Source: Flavobacterium crassostreae
GTDB taxonomy: Bacteria; Bacteroidota; Bacteroidia; Flavobacteriales; Flavobacteriaceae
Direction of reading: 5' to 3'
NCBI RefSeq assembly: GCF_001831475.1
Contig: NZ_CP017688.1
Coordinates: 1,736,001 to 1,800,000 of the forward strand
DNA length: 64,000 nucleotides
Under the pieces are notes generated by a model. The model had not been told where the DNA came from. It ran no database searches and worked only from the letters and a program-made list of their open reading frames with translations. Of this stretch, positions 22,501-31,220 are shown one piece after another. Within the stretch, counting starts at the first letter, position 1. Every line of letters starts with the position of its first letter. The position numbers and the translations under genes were made by a program.

Positions 22501-24524
22501 CTCAAATCAGGATTCTGGATGCCAGCTGTAGCAGTAAACAAGCCGTGATCAATACTCCCATTTACTACTAAATTGGAGTAGGCATAGTTGTTGTAATCCA
22601 GCTTTAAAATCCTGGCTTTTAATTGGGCTTGGGCAGTTTTAGGGTTTAGCCCGATGCCACTGGTTTGTGCTTTTAGACTAATTTTCCCAAGGGTTTTGGT
22701 TTTGAAAAGTTTTCCTAAATCAAAATTTTTAAGATATAATTGAGCAGTATAGTTCTCGCTATTTTTTGTTTTTTGATCCAACAAAGCCTTAATTGTAGCT
22801 TCACCATAACTGCTTTTTAGAACTAGATTGGTATTGAAATGGGTGGTAGTTCCTTGAAAGGTTCCGTTTACATTTAAATAGGCCGGTAACTCAAGGGCGC
22901 TCGGGATACTTCCTTTTGGAATAAAATACGGCAAATCAGTGGCACCAGATTGCAATTGTTTTATAACCAAGTCAAAATAGGCTTTGTTGATATCCTGTAG
23001 CCCAGTTATGGTTCCGCTTGCGGCAATTTTGGTATCTCGGATTCCGCTTATTTCTAAATTAGGAATACTAAGACGATTTAGTTTTCCGGTTAGCGCACCA
23101 TTTATAGACAAAACAGCATTTTTATTGCCTTTAAAAGGAGCAGATTGTGCCAATGCCGGTGCAAAAAGAAGCACATCTTTAAGGCTAAGTCGACTCTCTT
23201 TTAAATGGGCATTAACGCTTATTTGGGCGCTATTTTGGCTAAGAGCCGCCACGGAAGGATATCCGATCTCTAGGTGGTCTTTTATCAGAGATTGCGGTGT
23301 TTTTAGAACAAGATTTTTTAGATAAGCATTTTTGGTTCCGTAATAAAATGCGGTAGATAATTGGGTAATCTCTACGCCACTTTTTTCTTTCAATCGCAGC
23401 TGGTTTAAATTTCCTTGTATAGCCAATGGGCTATAATTTAAGTCCGTAAGATCGAGGTGTGCGTCCTGAATGTTTAGATGTTGGTAATCTATTGCAGATG
23501 CAGCAGGGATGGAATTGGTATTGTCAAATACCAAATCTACGTTATTAAAAGTAGTTTGCTTTATCTTAAATTCTAGTTTGTTTTTTGGACTAGTAGTGCT
23601 GGCGGTATTCGCAGTATTGGTTGGAGGGGTTACTTGGTCTATAGTCACTTTTGCTTTAGCATCCGAAAAATAAATACGGTCTACCAAAAAAAATTGATTG
23701 CCTAAGTCCGTTTTGCGGAATGTTGCTTTTAATTTTTTGAATTTTAAGGCGGCAGCTATCTTGCTTTTTAAATCGGTATACTGTAGGTCAAATTTTGAAA
23801 AGTCTATTTCTCCAAGATCTAAATTAAATTGGGGATCGGTGGGCTTTGTTTTTGGAGTTCTTGGGGTTTGTTTTTGGGTAGATGTAGTTGCTTGCAAAAC
23901 GGCCAATTGTAGTGCTTGGATTTTAATTTTAGGTACTTCAAAATCCAAGGTGTTCCAATTTTGTTTTCTTATTTTGGTATCCAGAATACCTAATTTAAGC
24001 TTTACGTTTTGCCCAGTATAGGCATCCGAATATTGGATTTTGATGTTTTTAAAACGGATATTTTCTATCAAAAAAGCGGTTGGTTTGGCCTCTTTGGGTG
24101 TCTGCAAGCTATCTTTGGACGCAAAGGCTTTGAGGATATAGTCAAAATTAAAAACCGCATGAGTATCTCGGTTTACACTTGCTGTTATGCCTTCTAGATC
24201 AATTTGGTTGAGGGTTATTTTTTGGTTTATTAAATCTAAAAAATTGAGGTCAATGGCTAGTTTTTGTCCTGCTAATAGGGTGTCTTTTTGTTGGTCTTCA
24301 AAATAAAAATTATTTAAAATTATTTTTTTCGGAAAACCGATCTCCAAACTACCTACCACAACTTTAGTTTTAACTTTTTGTTGCACAAAAGCCACCAGCT
24401 TTTCTTTGGCCAGGTTTTGAACTGCAGGAATTTGAAGGGTTACCAAAACCAAAAACAGTATTGCAAAAACAATCCCTAAAATCCAAAGGAGTAGGTTGGA
24501 ACTTATTTTTAAATATTTTTTCAA
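19554..24524 (-). CDS. tamB: Translocation and assembly module protein TamB
   Basis: Very large (1656 aa) periplasm-spanning AsmA-like protein. One N-terminal transmembrane helix (about residues 10-31) anchors it in the inner membrane. The body is beta-rich with repeated degenerate strands, and the C-terminal ~400 residues form the TamB/DUF490 domain (GKTNLTGRYEIQEGTYEMNF, then LFALLLLNRFIGENPF). The family makes a hydrophobic groove bridging the membranes, and in other bacteria supports outer-membrane protein insertion or lipid transfer. It lies directly upstream of tamL. Upstream, 24525-24726 must hold the promoter, but no good TAnnTTTG box was seen. Confidence 0.92.
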   Translation of the reverse strand: MKKYLKISSNLLLWILGIVFAILFLVLVTLQIPAVQNLAKEKLVAFVQQKVKTKVVVGSLEIGFPKKIILNNFYFEDQQKDTLLAGQKLAIDLNFLDLINQKITLNQIDLEGITASVNRDTHAVFNFDYILKAFASKDSLQTPKEAKPTAFLIENIRFKNIKIQYSDAYTGQNVKLKLGILDTKIRKQNWNTLDFEVPKIKIQALQLAVLQATTSTQKQTPRTPKTKPTDPQFNLDLGEIDFSKFDLQYTDLKSKIAAALKFKKLKATFRKTDLGNQFFLVDRIYFSDAKAKVTIDQVTPPTNTANTASTTSPKNKLEFKIKQTTFNNVDLVFDNTNSIPAASAIDYQHLNIQDAHLDLTDLNYSPLAIQGNLNQLRLKEKSGVEITQLSTAFYYGTKNAYLKNLVLKTPQSLIKDHLEIGYPSVAALSQNSAQISVNAHLKESRLSLKDVLLFAPALAQSAPFKGNKNAVLSINGALTGKLNRLSIPNLEISGIRDTKIAASGTITGLQDINKAYFDLVIKQLQSGATDLPYFIPKGSIPSALELPAYLNVNGTFQGTTTHFNTNLVLKSSYGEATIKALLDQKTKNSENYTAQLYLKNFDLGKLFKTKTLGKISLKAQTSGIGLNPKTAQAQLKARILKLDYNNYAYSNLVVNGSIDHGLFTATAGIQNPDLRFDLVSSGSFKDKYPAVKAHLNVDIADLEKLNLHAGPLKIRGTMNAAIASASLDNLKGKVDIIQLTVADAEQQFVTDTISLSARVLPDTSAVVLKSPFLNASVRGNYTLTTITAALKNSLSVYYAPKPILAAKNKTEQNLDFQIEVKDSPLLHKIMPQVQVLEPFFISGSYHSKKDSIIVNGKIPKLLYGQNTITNAILNVSTKDKTLFYDFAIDSLQNNQLQLPATAIKGQLKDQTATYQLELKDSNDTLRYSVAGTLKTTPRNTEVHLDPSTLILNYKPWTIAATNLIQFGKTGIQARDFKLNNSKSSLEIASLSTKKNAPLSVTFADFEIKTIRNWIQKDSLQFNGTLNGSATIQNATKNPVFKAALKVEDFSFRNDTLGSIDLEIENSRANTYTTKIALSGQDNQLNLDGTYHTNTANLDLKLAIEKLHLKSIQGFTMGNLKESTGFINGSLALTGTINQPQLVGSLNFNQIGFRVTPLNSVFKDTNNTLKFSGETIGFDAFTLKDENNNTLVLNGTISTTDASNPAFNLTVDATNFKAINSEEKDNDLYYGALYLDNHLRIKGDWNNPMVDGNLKINANTDFVLVLPQSDPSIADREGIVSFVDADNPPLITKITTQEKLRETAIKGINAAVNIEIDKKAALTMVLDKANGDFLKLKGQAQLSGGIDPSGKTNLTGRYEIQEGTYEMNFNLINRKFEIKKGSYLLWTGEPTSAEVAITAVYKNEVAPIDLVDSQLAGTTSAVRNTYKQKIPFETELLMKGELLQPSIHFDIVLPEGNNNVATEIISTTQAKLSQLRQQPEELNKQVFALLLLNRFIGENPFASQAGGSSVSSLARESVSKILSQQLNNFAAELVDGVAIEFDLDATEDYTTGNLENRTDLNVGISKKLLDDRLKVTVGSRFGLEGPQQQNQAANSIAGDVSVEYQISKDGRYKLRAYRLNKYQVALQGQVVETGVSFVLTLDYNQFKELFHSKKTAE

Positions 24525-24726
24525 GCGTTATCGATTTTAATTTCAGTTAAGACAATCCACAGGAATTGGTAGGCAAAAACGACTACTTCCTTAAAGGAAG
24601 CAAAGGTCAAAATTTAAATTTGATTTGCCTTGTAGTTTTGTGGTATTATATTATAAAATTAGAATATGCGCTGTATGGAACCACTCGAGGCTAGTTCACG
24701 TCTTGAAATAGTTAATTTAAAAAAGG

Positions 24727-25485
24727 TTATCCTAAATCTAGGGCTTTAATTTGAGGCTCCAAAGTACGAGCATATTGGTAGCCATATTCAAAAATTTCGT
24801 CTGCTTTTTTGAGGCTCAAAAGACTAAATTGGCTCATGTTTGGTGGTTCTATATAAAGAGTACAAAGGTTGGTTTTGTCTTGCACAGAACTTTTCATGGC
24901 TAAGTGAAAAGAACGATCAACAATATTATTCATGTGTACTTGATCGACCTCTTTTTTGATCGAATTTACATAGCTTCCAATTAGTATATCGCATTGACCA
25001 AGTAAGGGTTCAATAGGAAAATTATTAAGTATTCCGCCATCTACATACAAAGAATTATTAATGCTTACGGGCTGGAACACCACCGGAATGCATGAAGAAG
25101 CCAATAAGGCTTGAGATAAATTTCCGGAAGAAAAATAGGTAAGTTCTCCTTTTAAAATATCTGTAGCTGCAACATATAAAGGAATTTTAAGATCTTCAAA
25201 AGTATTTAAATGTTCTTGATACAAGCCTTCAAATCCCTTCATGGTAAATAACCCTTGTTTTTTGATTAAAAAATTAGAAAAATTAAAAATTTGACTTTTT
25301 TTAAGTATGGTCACAATCTCCTCTACAGAATATCCTGCAGCATAAAATGCGCCTGCAATTGCTCCTGCACTAGTCCCGGATATATGTGTAAAAGAGATAC
25401 CAAATTCTTCTAAGGCTTTTAATATTCCGAGATGCGCCATGCCTCTTACGCCACCACCAGATAACACCAACCCAATTTTTTTCAT
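24727..25485 (-). CDS. Patatin-like phospholipase (RssA-type)
   Basis: 252-aa patatin-fold serine hydrolase of the short bacterial RssA/YchK type. Visible are the oxyanion motif GGGVRG (residues 10-15), nucleophile Ser in GTSAG (about 42-46), and the catalytic Asp in DGG (YVDGGILNNFP, about 150). No signal peptide, so it is probably cytosolic or peripheral to the inner membrane, acting on lipid acyl esters. It lies downstream of the thioesterase gene on the same strand, 114 nt away, and upstream of tamB; a shared lipid context is possible but not demonstrated. Confidence 0.9.
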   Translation of the reverse strand: MKKIGLVLSGGGVRGMAHLGILKALEEFGISFTHISGTSAGAIAGAFYAAGYSVEEIVTILKKSQIFNFSNFLIKKQGLFTMKGFEGLYQEHLNTFEDLKIPLYVAATDILKGELTYFSSGNLSQALLASSCIPVVFQPVSINNSLYVDGGILNNFPIEPLLGQCDILIGSYVNSIKKEVDQVHMNNIVDRSFHLAMKSSVQDKTNLCTLYIEPPNMSQFSLLSLKKADEIFEYGYQYARTLEPQIKALDLG

Positions 25486-25599
25486 TTTTATGAAAGTTTT
25501 TTTAAAAAACCAATAACTCTATGCTCTTGTTGCATTTAAAAACAAGATAGCCAATTTAAATACGCCGTCTGCTTAGTCAAAAGACCATATTTAGGACCA

Positions 25600-26037
25600 T
25601 TATAGTAGTGCAAAATCATCGCTTTTAGGGAAATCCCGTAATGCTTGCAGGGCTATTTCTGGAGTTGGATTGGCAATTTTTCGGAGTTTGGTATCCATCC
25701 AAGCACCATCTACGGTTATTGTGGCGTATAGTTGGTCTTCTGCTGTTTTAAATTGGTGTACAATAGACCATCTAGAGGCATCGGTTTTCATTTTAGACAC
25801 GGTGGTATGTATAAAAATGGTATCAGATAGCTTGATTTCTTTTCTAAAAACACATTCTTCTCTAAAGAGTATTGGTCCAAAGTGGTTGGTCTGCAATACG
25901 TTCATGGTTAGGCCAAGTTTTTCTAAAATTTCAATACGGTGTTGGGCACCAAAATCATAATACGCACTATGGCGCACATGAAAATTCGGGTCTAAATCAG
26001 ACCATCTAAAAGATAATTGTTTTTGGAAAGCAAGCAT
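25600..26037 (-). CDS. Acyl-CoA thioesterase, hotdog fold (4HBT-like)
   Basis: 145-aa cytoplasmic hotdog-fold thioesterase. The diagnostic region FRWSDLDPNFHVRHSAYYDF holds the active-site Asp of this superfamily near residue 15. A second conserved strand is SRWSIVHQF. I prefer the ATG at 26037 over the longer TTG-started frame from 26100, because homologues begin a few residues before FQKQLSFRWSDLDPN. The substrate is unknown. It lies on the same strand as the patatin gene. Confidence 0.8.
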   Translation of the reverse strand: MLAFQKQLSFRWSDLDPNFHVRHSAYYDFGAQHRIEILEKLGLTMNVLQTNHFGPILFREECVFRKEIKLSDTIFIHTTVSKMKTDASRWSIVHQFKTAEDQLYATITVDGAWMDTKLRKIANPTPEIALQALRDFPKSDDFALL

Positions 26038-26280
26038 TGGATATCGTTTTAAGGGTAGAAGTTCGGTTTCAATATACTGGTGTAAATTTACTAAAAGCAA
26101 TACAACTTTGTGTTAAGATGCCATAATTTATTCTAAAAGAAATGGTGTTTTTAAATTCTTGCTGCATGCATAAAAAAAACTAGGTTTTGTGTGTGCTTAC
26201 TTGTATTTTAGACAGGCATTTATCTGGTTTTTAGTTTTTAAAAGTTAAATTTGTTAGCTGGATCCAATAGGCAAACAATT

Positions 26281-26314
26281 TTTGTTTTAGAATTGTATTT
26301 GGATTCTAAATTTA
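26281..26314 (+). promoter_or_regulatory. sbcDC promoter
   Basis: TTTG (26281-26284), 22 nt, TAAATTTA (26307-26314; seven of eight fit TAnnTTTG), 20 nt before the sbcD ATG. Confidence 0.45.
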
Positions 26315-26334
26315 CAACCACAAACTCCCAAATC

Positions 26335-27552
26335 ATGAACATAAAGATTTTGCATACTGCAGATTGGCATATTGGCAAACAATTATTAAAAACGGATTTT
26401 GCAAAAGATATGGATCTTTTTTTGGATTGGTTGTTGGATTGCATCCAGCAAAACAACATAACGATACTACTGATGTCTGGAGATTTGTTTGATCAAGCAA
26501 ATCCATCGCAGGCAGCCATGGCACAATATTATGGTTTTTTGAAACGGTTATTGCCCTTAAATTGCAAAATAGTCCTAACGGGAGGCAATCATGATTCTCC
26601 ACAAGTTCTGAATGCACCCAAAGAGTTGTTAGAAATTCTAGACATAAAGGTAGTAGGAGGAGTTCCAGAAAATCTAGCAGATTTGTTTTTAGAAGTTAGC
26701 CTCGGAAATCAAAAAGTAGTTCTTGCAGCAGTGCCTTTTTTGCGAGACAAAGACATCCGAAATGCAGCGCCAGGAGAATCTTATGAAGATAAAGTAGCAT
26801 TAACTAAAGATGGTATAGCCAACTATTTTGCCAAGGTCACTACGCATTATAACACATATTACAATAAAATTCCCTTTGTGGTTATGGCACATTTGTATGC
26901 ACAAGGGGCGTCCGTATCGGATAGTGAACGCGAAATACAAATAGGAAATCAAGCTGGTGTTGCCGCTAGTGTTTTTGGCGAAGAACCGCATTATGTAGCA
27001 TTAGGCCATATACACCGACCACAAATGGTTGGCAAACCGAATATTAGGTACAGTGGCTCCCCAATTGCACTTAGTTTTAGTGAAAAAAAGGATATAAAAG
27101 AAGTAGTTATTTTAGAACTAATTGAAGATAATTTTACAATCAATACCCTAGCGGTACCCAAATTCAGAAAATTAGTTAGTCTCAAGGGTACTATAGAGGA
27201 GGTCACCCAAAAAATAGCCAGCTACAGCACCGACTCCGTACTTACGGATCTTGCAGAGCTAATTATTGAAGAAGAAACCGAAAATATTGCACACATAAAA
27301 GCCCTAGAGGATTTATTGACCTCAGAGCCCAATGATGAATTACAAATTCTAAAAGGCAGTATTACATTTAAGAATACCGTTTTGGGCACCTCTAAACTGC
27401 TTTCTAAAGGAGAAGCCATTAACGATTTTTTGCCAGTACAATTATTCGAAAAAAGAATACAACAAGACCAATCCATAGAAGATGCCACAGAGTTGGTAGC
27501 CGCCTTTAAAGAAATTTTAGAAACACTGCACACCACAGATACCTCAGAATAA
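26335..27552 (+). CDS. sbcD: Nuclease SbcCD subunit D (Mre11-type)
   Basis: Metallophosphoesterase subunit of the SbcCD DNA end- and hairpin-processing complex, 405 aa. Phosphoesterase motifs appear in order: DWHIG (residues 10-14), GDLFD (about 50), GGNHDS (about 83), GHIHRPQ (about 226). The start at 26335 gives the canonical MNIKILHTADWHIGK; the longer frame from 26251 adds 28 unrelated residues. sbcC follows 22 nt later on the same strand, so they form an operon. A Bacteroidota promoter is visible upstream. Confidence 0.96.
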   Translation: MNIKILHTADWHIGKQLLKTDFAKDMDLFLDWLLDCIQQNNITILLMSGDLFDQANPSQAAMAQYYGFLKRLLPLNCKIVLTGGNHDSPQVLNAPKELLEILDIKVVGGVPENLADLFLEVSLGNQKVVLAAVPFLRDKDIRNAAPGESYEDKVALTKDGIANYFAKVTTHYNTYYNKIPFVVMAHLYAQGASVSDSEREIQIGNQAGVAASVFGEEPHYVALGHIHRPQMVGKPNIRYSGSPIALSFSEKKDIKEVVILELIEDNFTINTLAVPKFRKLVSLKGTIEEVTQKIASYSTDSVLTDLAELIIEEETENIAHIKALEDLLTSEPNDELQILKGSITFKNTVLGTSKLLSKGEAINDFLPVQLFEKRIQQDQSIEDATELVAAFKEILETLHTTDTSE

Positions 27553-27574
27553 CCAGTCTTACTCTTACTTAGAT

Positions 27575-30500
27575 ATGAAAATTTGTAAAATAAAATTCAA
27601 AAACATTCACGCGCTTAAAGGCGAACATTCTATTGATTTTGAAAACGGAATCTTGGCACAAGCAGGACTTTTTGTAATAACGGGAGCTACCGGAACAGGT
27701 AAATCTACCTTGTTAGACATCATTACTTTGGCCCTATATAACCGAATTCCGAGAATTGACAAACCCATCACAGAGAACGTTATAGAACAAGAAGGTGTGG
27801 TGTTGACCAAAAATGCAGCAGATTGTTATGCAGAGGTAGAATACCAAGTGAAAGGCACTCGGTATATTTCCTCATGGTCTATCCGTAGGACCAGAACTGG
27901 CTCTTTGGACAAAAGAAAACAAGAGTTGGTGGATGGCGCTACAGGTGCTATTTTGGTTTCTGGAGTGCAAGAAGTGGTGGTTGCAAATGAACGTATTATA
28001 GGTCTAAATTACAACCAATTTGTACAATCGATGATCTTAGCACAAGGGCAATTTTCAAAATTGTTATTGGCCAAAAAAGACGAACGGAACACGCTTTTGG
28101 AGGAAATTACAGGTTCTTCTATTTACAGAAAAATAGGAAAGCTGGTATTTCAAAAGTTTAGAGCCATCGAAGAGGCAGTTAAAATACAAACCATCAAAAT
28201 GGGGGAGACCGTTTTGTTAACACCCCAAAACGTAAACGAAATTCAGCACGATATTTTGCTTCAAAAACCCCTGCTTTTGGCTAAAGAAACCCAAAAAGAA
28301 CACTACGAAGCCAAAAAAATAATCAAAGAGAACCATATTAAAAACAAACGCTTACAAGCCGAAAACGCAATGGCATGGGCTTTGTTTTTAAAAGAAAAAG
28401 AGCTTTTTTTGCCCCAGCAAGAACAACTACAAGCCCATGAGGGTGTAGTGGAATACAAGGATCAAATGCTCGCCATTGAAACAGCAGAAAAAACCTGCCA
28501 GGCCATTTCTGAAAAAATTGCTTCCACAAAAGAGAAATTAGTTGCCAACCAAAAAGACAAATCCGACTTACTTTTGAGGGCTACTGCATTGGTTAAAACA
28601 GAAGTTTCTGAACAAAATTTAGAACAAGTGGTTACGGCTTTTAGAGCCAAAGTTACAGCCTTAAAGGCAGACGAAACAGATACATTAAACCAAACCAAAC
28701 AACAACTCGGACGCATTGAAGACAAGCTATCTGAGGCAAATAAACTAGGTCTATCTCTTGTAAAAAACGAAACCCTAGAGGCACAAATACAAGACAATTT
28801 AGAGCGAGTAGAGGCGCAAATTAAAGCCAAAGCAATAGATACCATTATTGCCGTAAAAGATAAAAAAGAACAACTAAACAAACAGCTCTTGCCCGCTAGC
28901 CAGTTGCTAGGAGACCGAAGGTTGTTTGACGAAAAAAAGAAAGCAATACACGAGTTGCAGCTCAAAATCCTACAGCAAAAAACACAAATAGACCACCTAT
29001 CGGTAAGCTTAAAAAAACAACAAGAAGAACGTAACGACTTGTTGCCTGCCGTAGAACAAGGCCAAAAAGAGTTAGAGCATTGGCAACAACGAAAAAGTTT
29101 AGACCAGCACCGTTTGGAACTAAAAGACGGAGAAGCTTGCCCGCTTTGTGGCTCAGAAACACATCCTTTGGTAACCGAAATTGCAGAAAAGGTAGTTTCT
29201 ACTTTATACCAAAAACAACAGGCTTTGGTCCACCAGTTAGAGGCTCTAAACAAAAGCCTTTTGGAAAACGAAATACAATGCCAAGCATTACAAAAGACCC
29301 ATGCAACCAATATCCAAGAGTTACAAAACAGCCTTGCCGAGTTTCAGGTTTTAGAAACCAAAATTGCTCATTTGTGCCAACAACTACAGTGGACTACTGC
29401 AGATACTCTTGAAATTTGGGAAACCAAAGCATTTGCTTTACAACACGAGTTGGCTGCTTTGGATCAATTAGAAAACCACATTCAGTCCCGAAACCTTCTC
29501 AAGGACATGCAACTACTCTTTTTAGAATATACCCGTCTAAAAACAAAGTACACCCAAGCAAAAGAGGCCTTAAAAAGTGTTTATGACAAAAATGACAGCG
29601 ATCAAGAGACCAATAGCTTACTTAATGCCTTTATATGGTGTCGTTCTACTTTAAAAAACTTAGCAGAACAAGTGGCAGACTACCAAAAGTCTATGGCAGA
29701 AATACAGCATCAAAAAGAACAAATTGTAGCCACTTTGATGCCCGAGTTACAACAAAAAGGCATGGCTAGTTTGTCGGAATTAAAAGCCAAAATTCTAGAA
29801 GAAAAAACAGCCAATCACTTGCGTACCCAATGGCAAGCTTTACACCAAAATCAAATTAGACTGCAAACCAACAAAGAAAAAATTGAGCAAGATCTTGCCG
29901 CAGATGCAAAATTAGAAGATCCTACTATAACCCTAGAAGAAATCGGGTTAGAATTGCCTAAAATAAGCCAAGAAATTTTGCTTTTGCAAAAGCAAATCTG
30001 GAACCAAGAACAGCGCCTTTTGATTGACCACCAGAACAAAGAAAAACTACAAGAAAGTCAGTTAGTACTGGATGCTTTAGAGAAAGATTTGTTGCTTTGG
30101 TCCAAAATGAATTTACTTATTGGGGATGCAACGGGCAAAAAGTTTTCTAATTTTGTACAAGATTTGACCCTAAAACAGTTGTTAGAATACGGAAACCAAA
30201 GACTTATAGGTTTCTCAGACCGATATTTATTGGATACCACAAATGACACCGATGGATTAAAAGTAATTGACACCTATATGGGCAACACAAAACGATCCGT
30301 AAGCTCTTTATCTGGGGGCGAAACCTTCAAATTAAGTCTCGCATTGGCTTTTGGGTTATCGGATTTAGCAGCCCAAAATGTAGCCATAGAGTCTTTGTTT
30401 ATTGACGAAGGTTTTGGCTCTCTAGACCCAGAATCTTTAGATCAAGCCATTAGTATTCTTGAAAACATGCAAAATGAGAGTAATAAATCGATAGGAATTA

Positions 30501-30592
30501 TTTCGCACGTTGGAGAATTAAAAGAACGTATTGGTGCCAAAATAAAACTAGTACGTACCGGAGCGGGTTACAGCACCATTGAAATCGAGTAG
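27575..30592 (+). CDS. sbcC: Nuclease SbcCD subunit C (Rad50-type ATPase)
   Basis: SMC-like ATPase partner of SbcD, 1005 aa, typical length. Walker A is GATGTGKST (residues 37-45). Two long coiled coils flank a zinc hook CPLC near residue 522. The ABC signature LSGGE (about 911) and Walker B SLFIDEGFGSLD (about 943) are intact. It holds DNA ends and drives SbcD nuclease, acting on hairpins, cruciforms and blocked ends. In a genome rich in perfect hairpins such as those seen here, this complex would act on such cruciforms (inference). Confidence 0.96.
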   Translation: MKICKIKFKNIHALKGEHSIDFENGILAQAGLFVITGATGTGKSTLLDIITLALYNRIPRIDKPITENVIEQEGVVLTKNAADCYAEVEYQVKGTRYISSWSIRRTRTGSLDKRKQELVDGATGAILVSGVQEVVVANERIIGLNYNQFVQSMILAQGQFSKLLLAKKDERNTLLEEITGSSIYRKIGKLVFQKFRAIEEAVKIQTIKMGETVLLTPQNVNEIQHDILLQKPLLLAKETQKEHYEAKKIIKENHIKNKRLQAENAMAWALFLKEKELFLPQQEQLQAHEGVVEYKDQMLAIETAEKTCQAISEKIASTKEKLVANQKDKSDLLLRATALVKTEVSEQNLEQVVTAFRAKVTALKADETDTLNQTKQQLGRIEDKLSEANKLGLSLVKNETLEAQIQDNLERVEAQIKAKAIDTIIAVKDKKEQLNKQLLPASQLLGDRRLFDEKKKAIHELQLKILQQKTQIDHLSVSLKKQQEERNDLLPAVEQGQKELEHWQQRKSLDQHRLELKDGEACPLCGSETHPLVTEIAEKVVSTLYQKQQALVHQLEALNKSLLENEIQCQALQKTHATNIQELQNSLAEFQVLETKIAHLCQQLQWTTADTLEIWETKAFALQHELAALDQLENHIQSRNLLKDMQLLFLEYTRLKTKYTQAKEALKSVYDKNDSDQETNSLLNAFIWCRSTLKNLAEQVADYQKSMAEIQHQKEQIVATLMPELQQKGMASLSELKAKILEEKTANHLRTQWQALHQNQIRLQTNKEKIEQDLAADAKLEDPTITLEEIGLELPKISQEILLLQKQIWNQEQRLLIDHQNKEKLQESQLVLDALEKDLLLWSKMNLLIGDATGKKFSNFVQDLTLKQLLEYGNQRLIGFSDRYLLDTTNDTDGLKVIDTYMGNTKRSVSSLSGGETFKLSLALAFGLSDLAAQNVAIESLFIDEGFGSLDPESLDQAISILENMQNESNKSIGIISHVGELKERIGAKIKLVRTGAGYSTIEIE

Positions 30593-30642
30593 CTAAATGA
30601 CCTTAGGGTTCTTGGTAGGATTGGTATATTTATAAGTGGGGT

Positions 30643-31068
30643 CTAATCAACAATACCTAAAAATTTTAAATGTTTTACTTGATGATACAATAAGGCAGCT
30701 TGGATGCATTTTTTTACTTCGTTTACGGGTATTTTTTGATCTACAGAAAACAGTATGGCTCGTTCTCCTTGGTACTTAAATTGTTGGCCAAAAACCATTC
30801 TAAAAGTTGTAACTAAACTGCTATTGCATTGAAAATAAAGAGCATATTGGTCCGGACTATGTTTTTTCCAGTCCATTCTTAAGGTGCTGCCTTGTTTGGT
30901 AATAAAACTAGGTTCTCCCCATTTTAAGGTTTCTTCTAGAGTAGTGATTTTGGGGGTTTCTGTAGCGGTTTCTATAATTAAATCTCTCAAAAAACACATT
31001 TTTTCTCGTATAGTATCTGGATAACTTGCAAATACAGCGGCTACTTTTGGATGGGTATTTAGAGTCAT
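30643..31068 (-). CDS. DUF1801 domain protein (YdhG-like)
   Basis: 141-aa cytoplasmic protein of the DUF1801/YdhG alpha-beta fold. The typical features are a leading helix (VAAVFASYPDTIREKMCFLR), ETLKWGEPSF in the middle, LYFQCN and ERAILFS, followed by C-terminal helices. Related to the iron chaperone frataxin fold, but the biochemical role of most members is unknown. A minus-strand TATATTTG box (31088-31095) lies 20 nt before the ATG. Convergent with sbcC. Confidence 0.85.
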   Translation of the reverse strand: MTLNTHPKVAAVFASYPDTIREKMCFLRDLIIETATETPKITTLEETLKWGEPSFITKQGSTLRMDWKKHSPDQYALYFQCNSSLVTTFRMVFGQQFKYQGERAILFSVDQKIPVNEVKKCIQAALLYHQVKHLKFLGIVD

Positions 31069-31087
31069 TGTTTTATTTTTAGACGAT

Positions 31088-31095
31088 CAAATATA
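31088..31095 (-). promoter_or_regulatory. -7 box of the DUF1801 gene
   Basis: Minus-strand TATATTTG, 19 nt before the ATG at 31068. No matching -33 TTG was seen at 19-21 nt. Confidence 0.4.
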
Positions 31096-31220
31096 TTGTT
31101 TATTTAGATAAAAAACTTATTTATAGCCAAATACAGTTCCGAAAAATGGTGTTATCAGCGTGTTTGAGGATGTTTATAAATGGTTAATTAGCGGTATGAT
31201 TTTAAATAAACGCGCTTATT

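Noticed and set aside
28462..29310. A 282-codon Ser/Cys-rich minus-strand frame within sbcC
   Set aside because: Antisense shadow produced by the codon bias of the coiled-coil region of sbcC.
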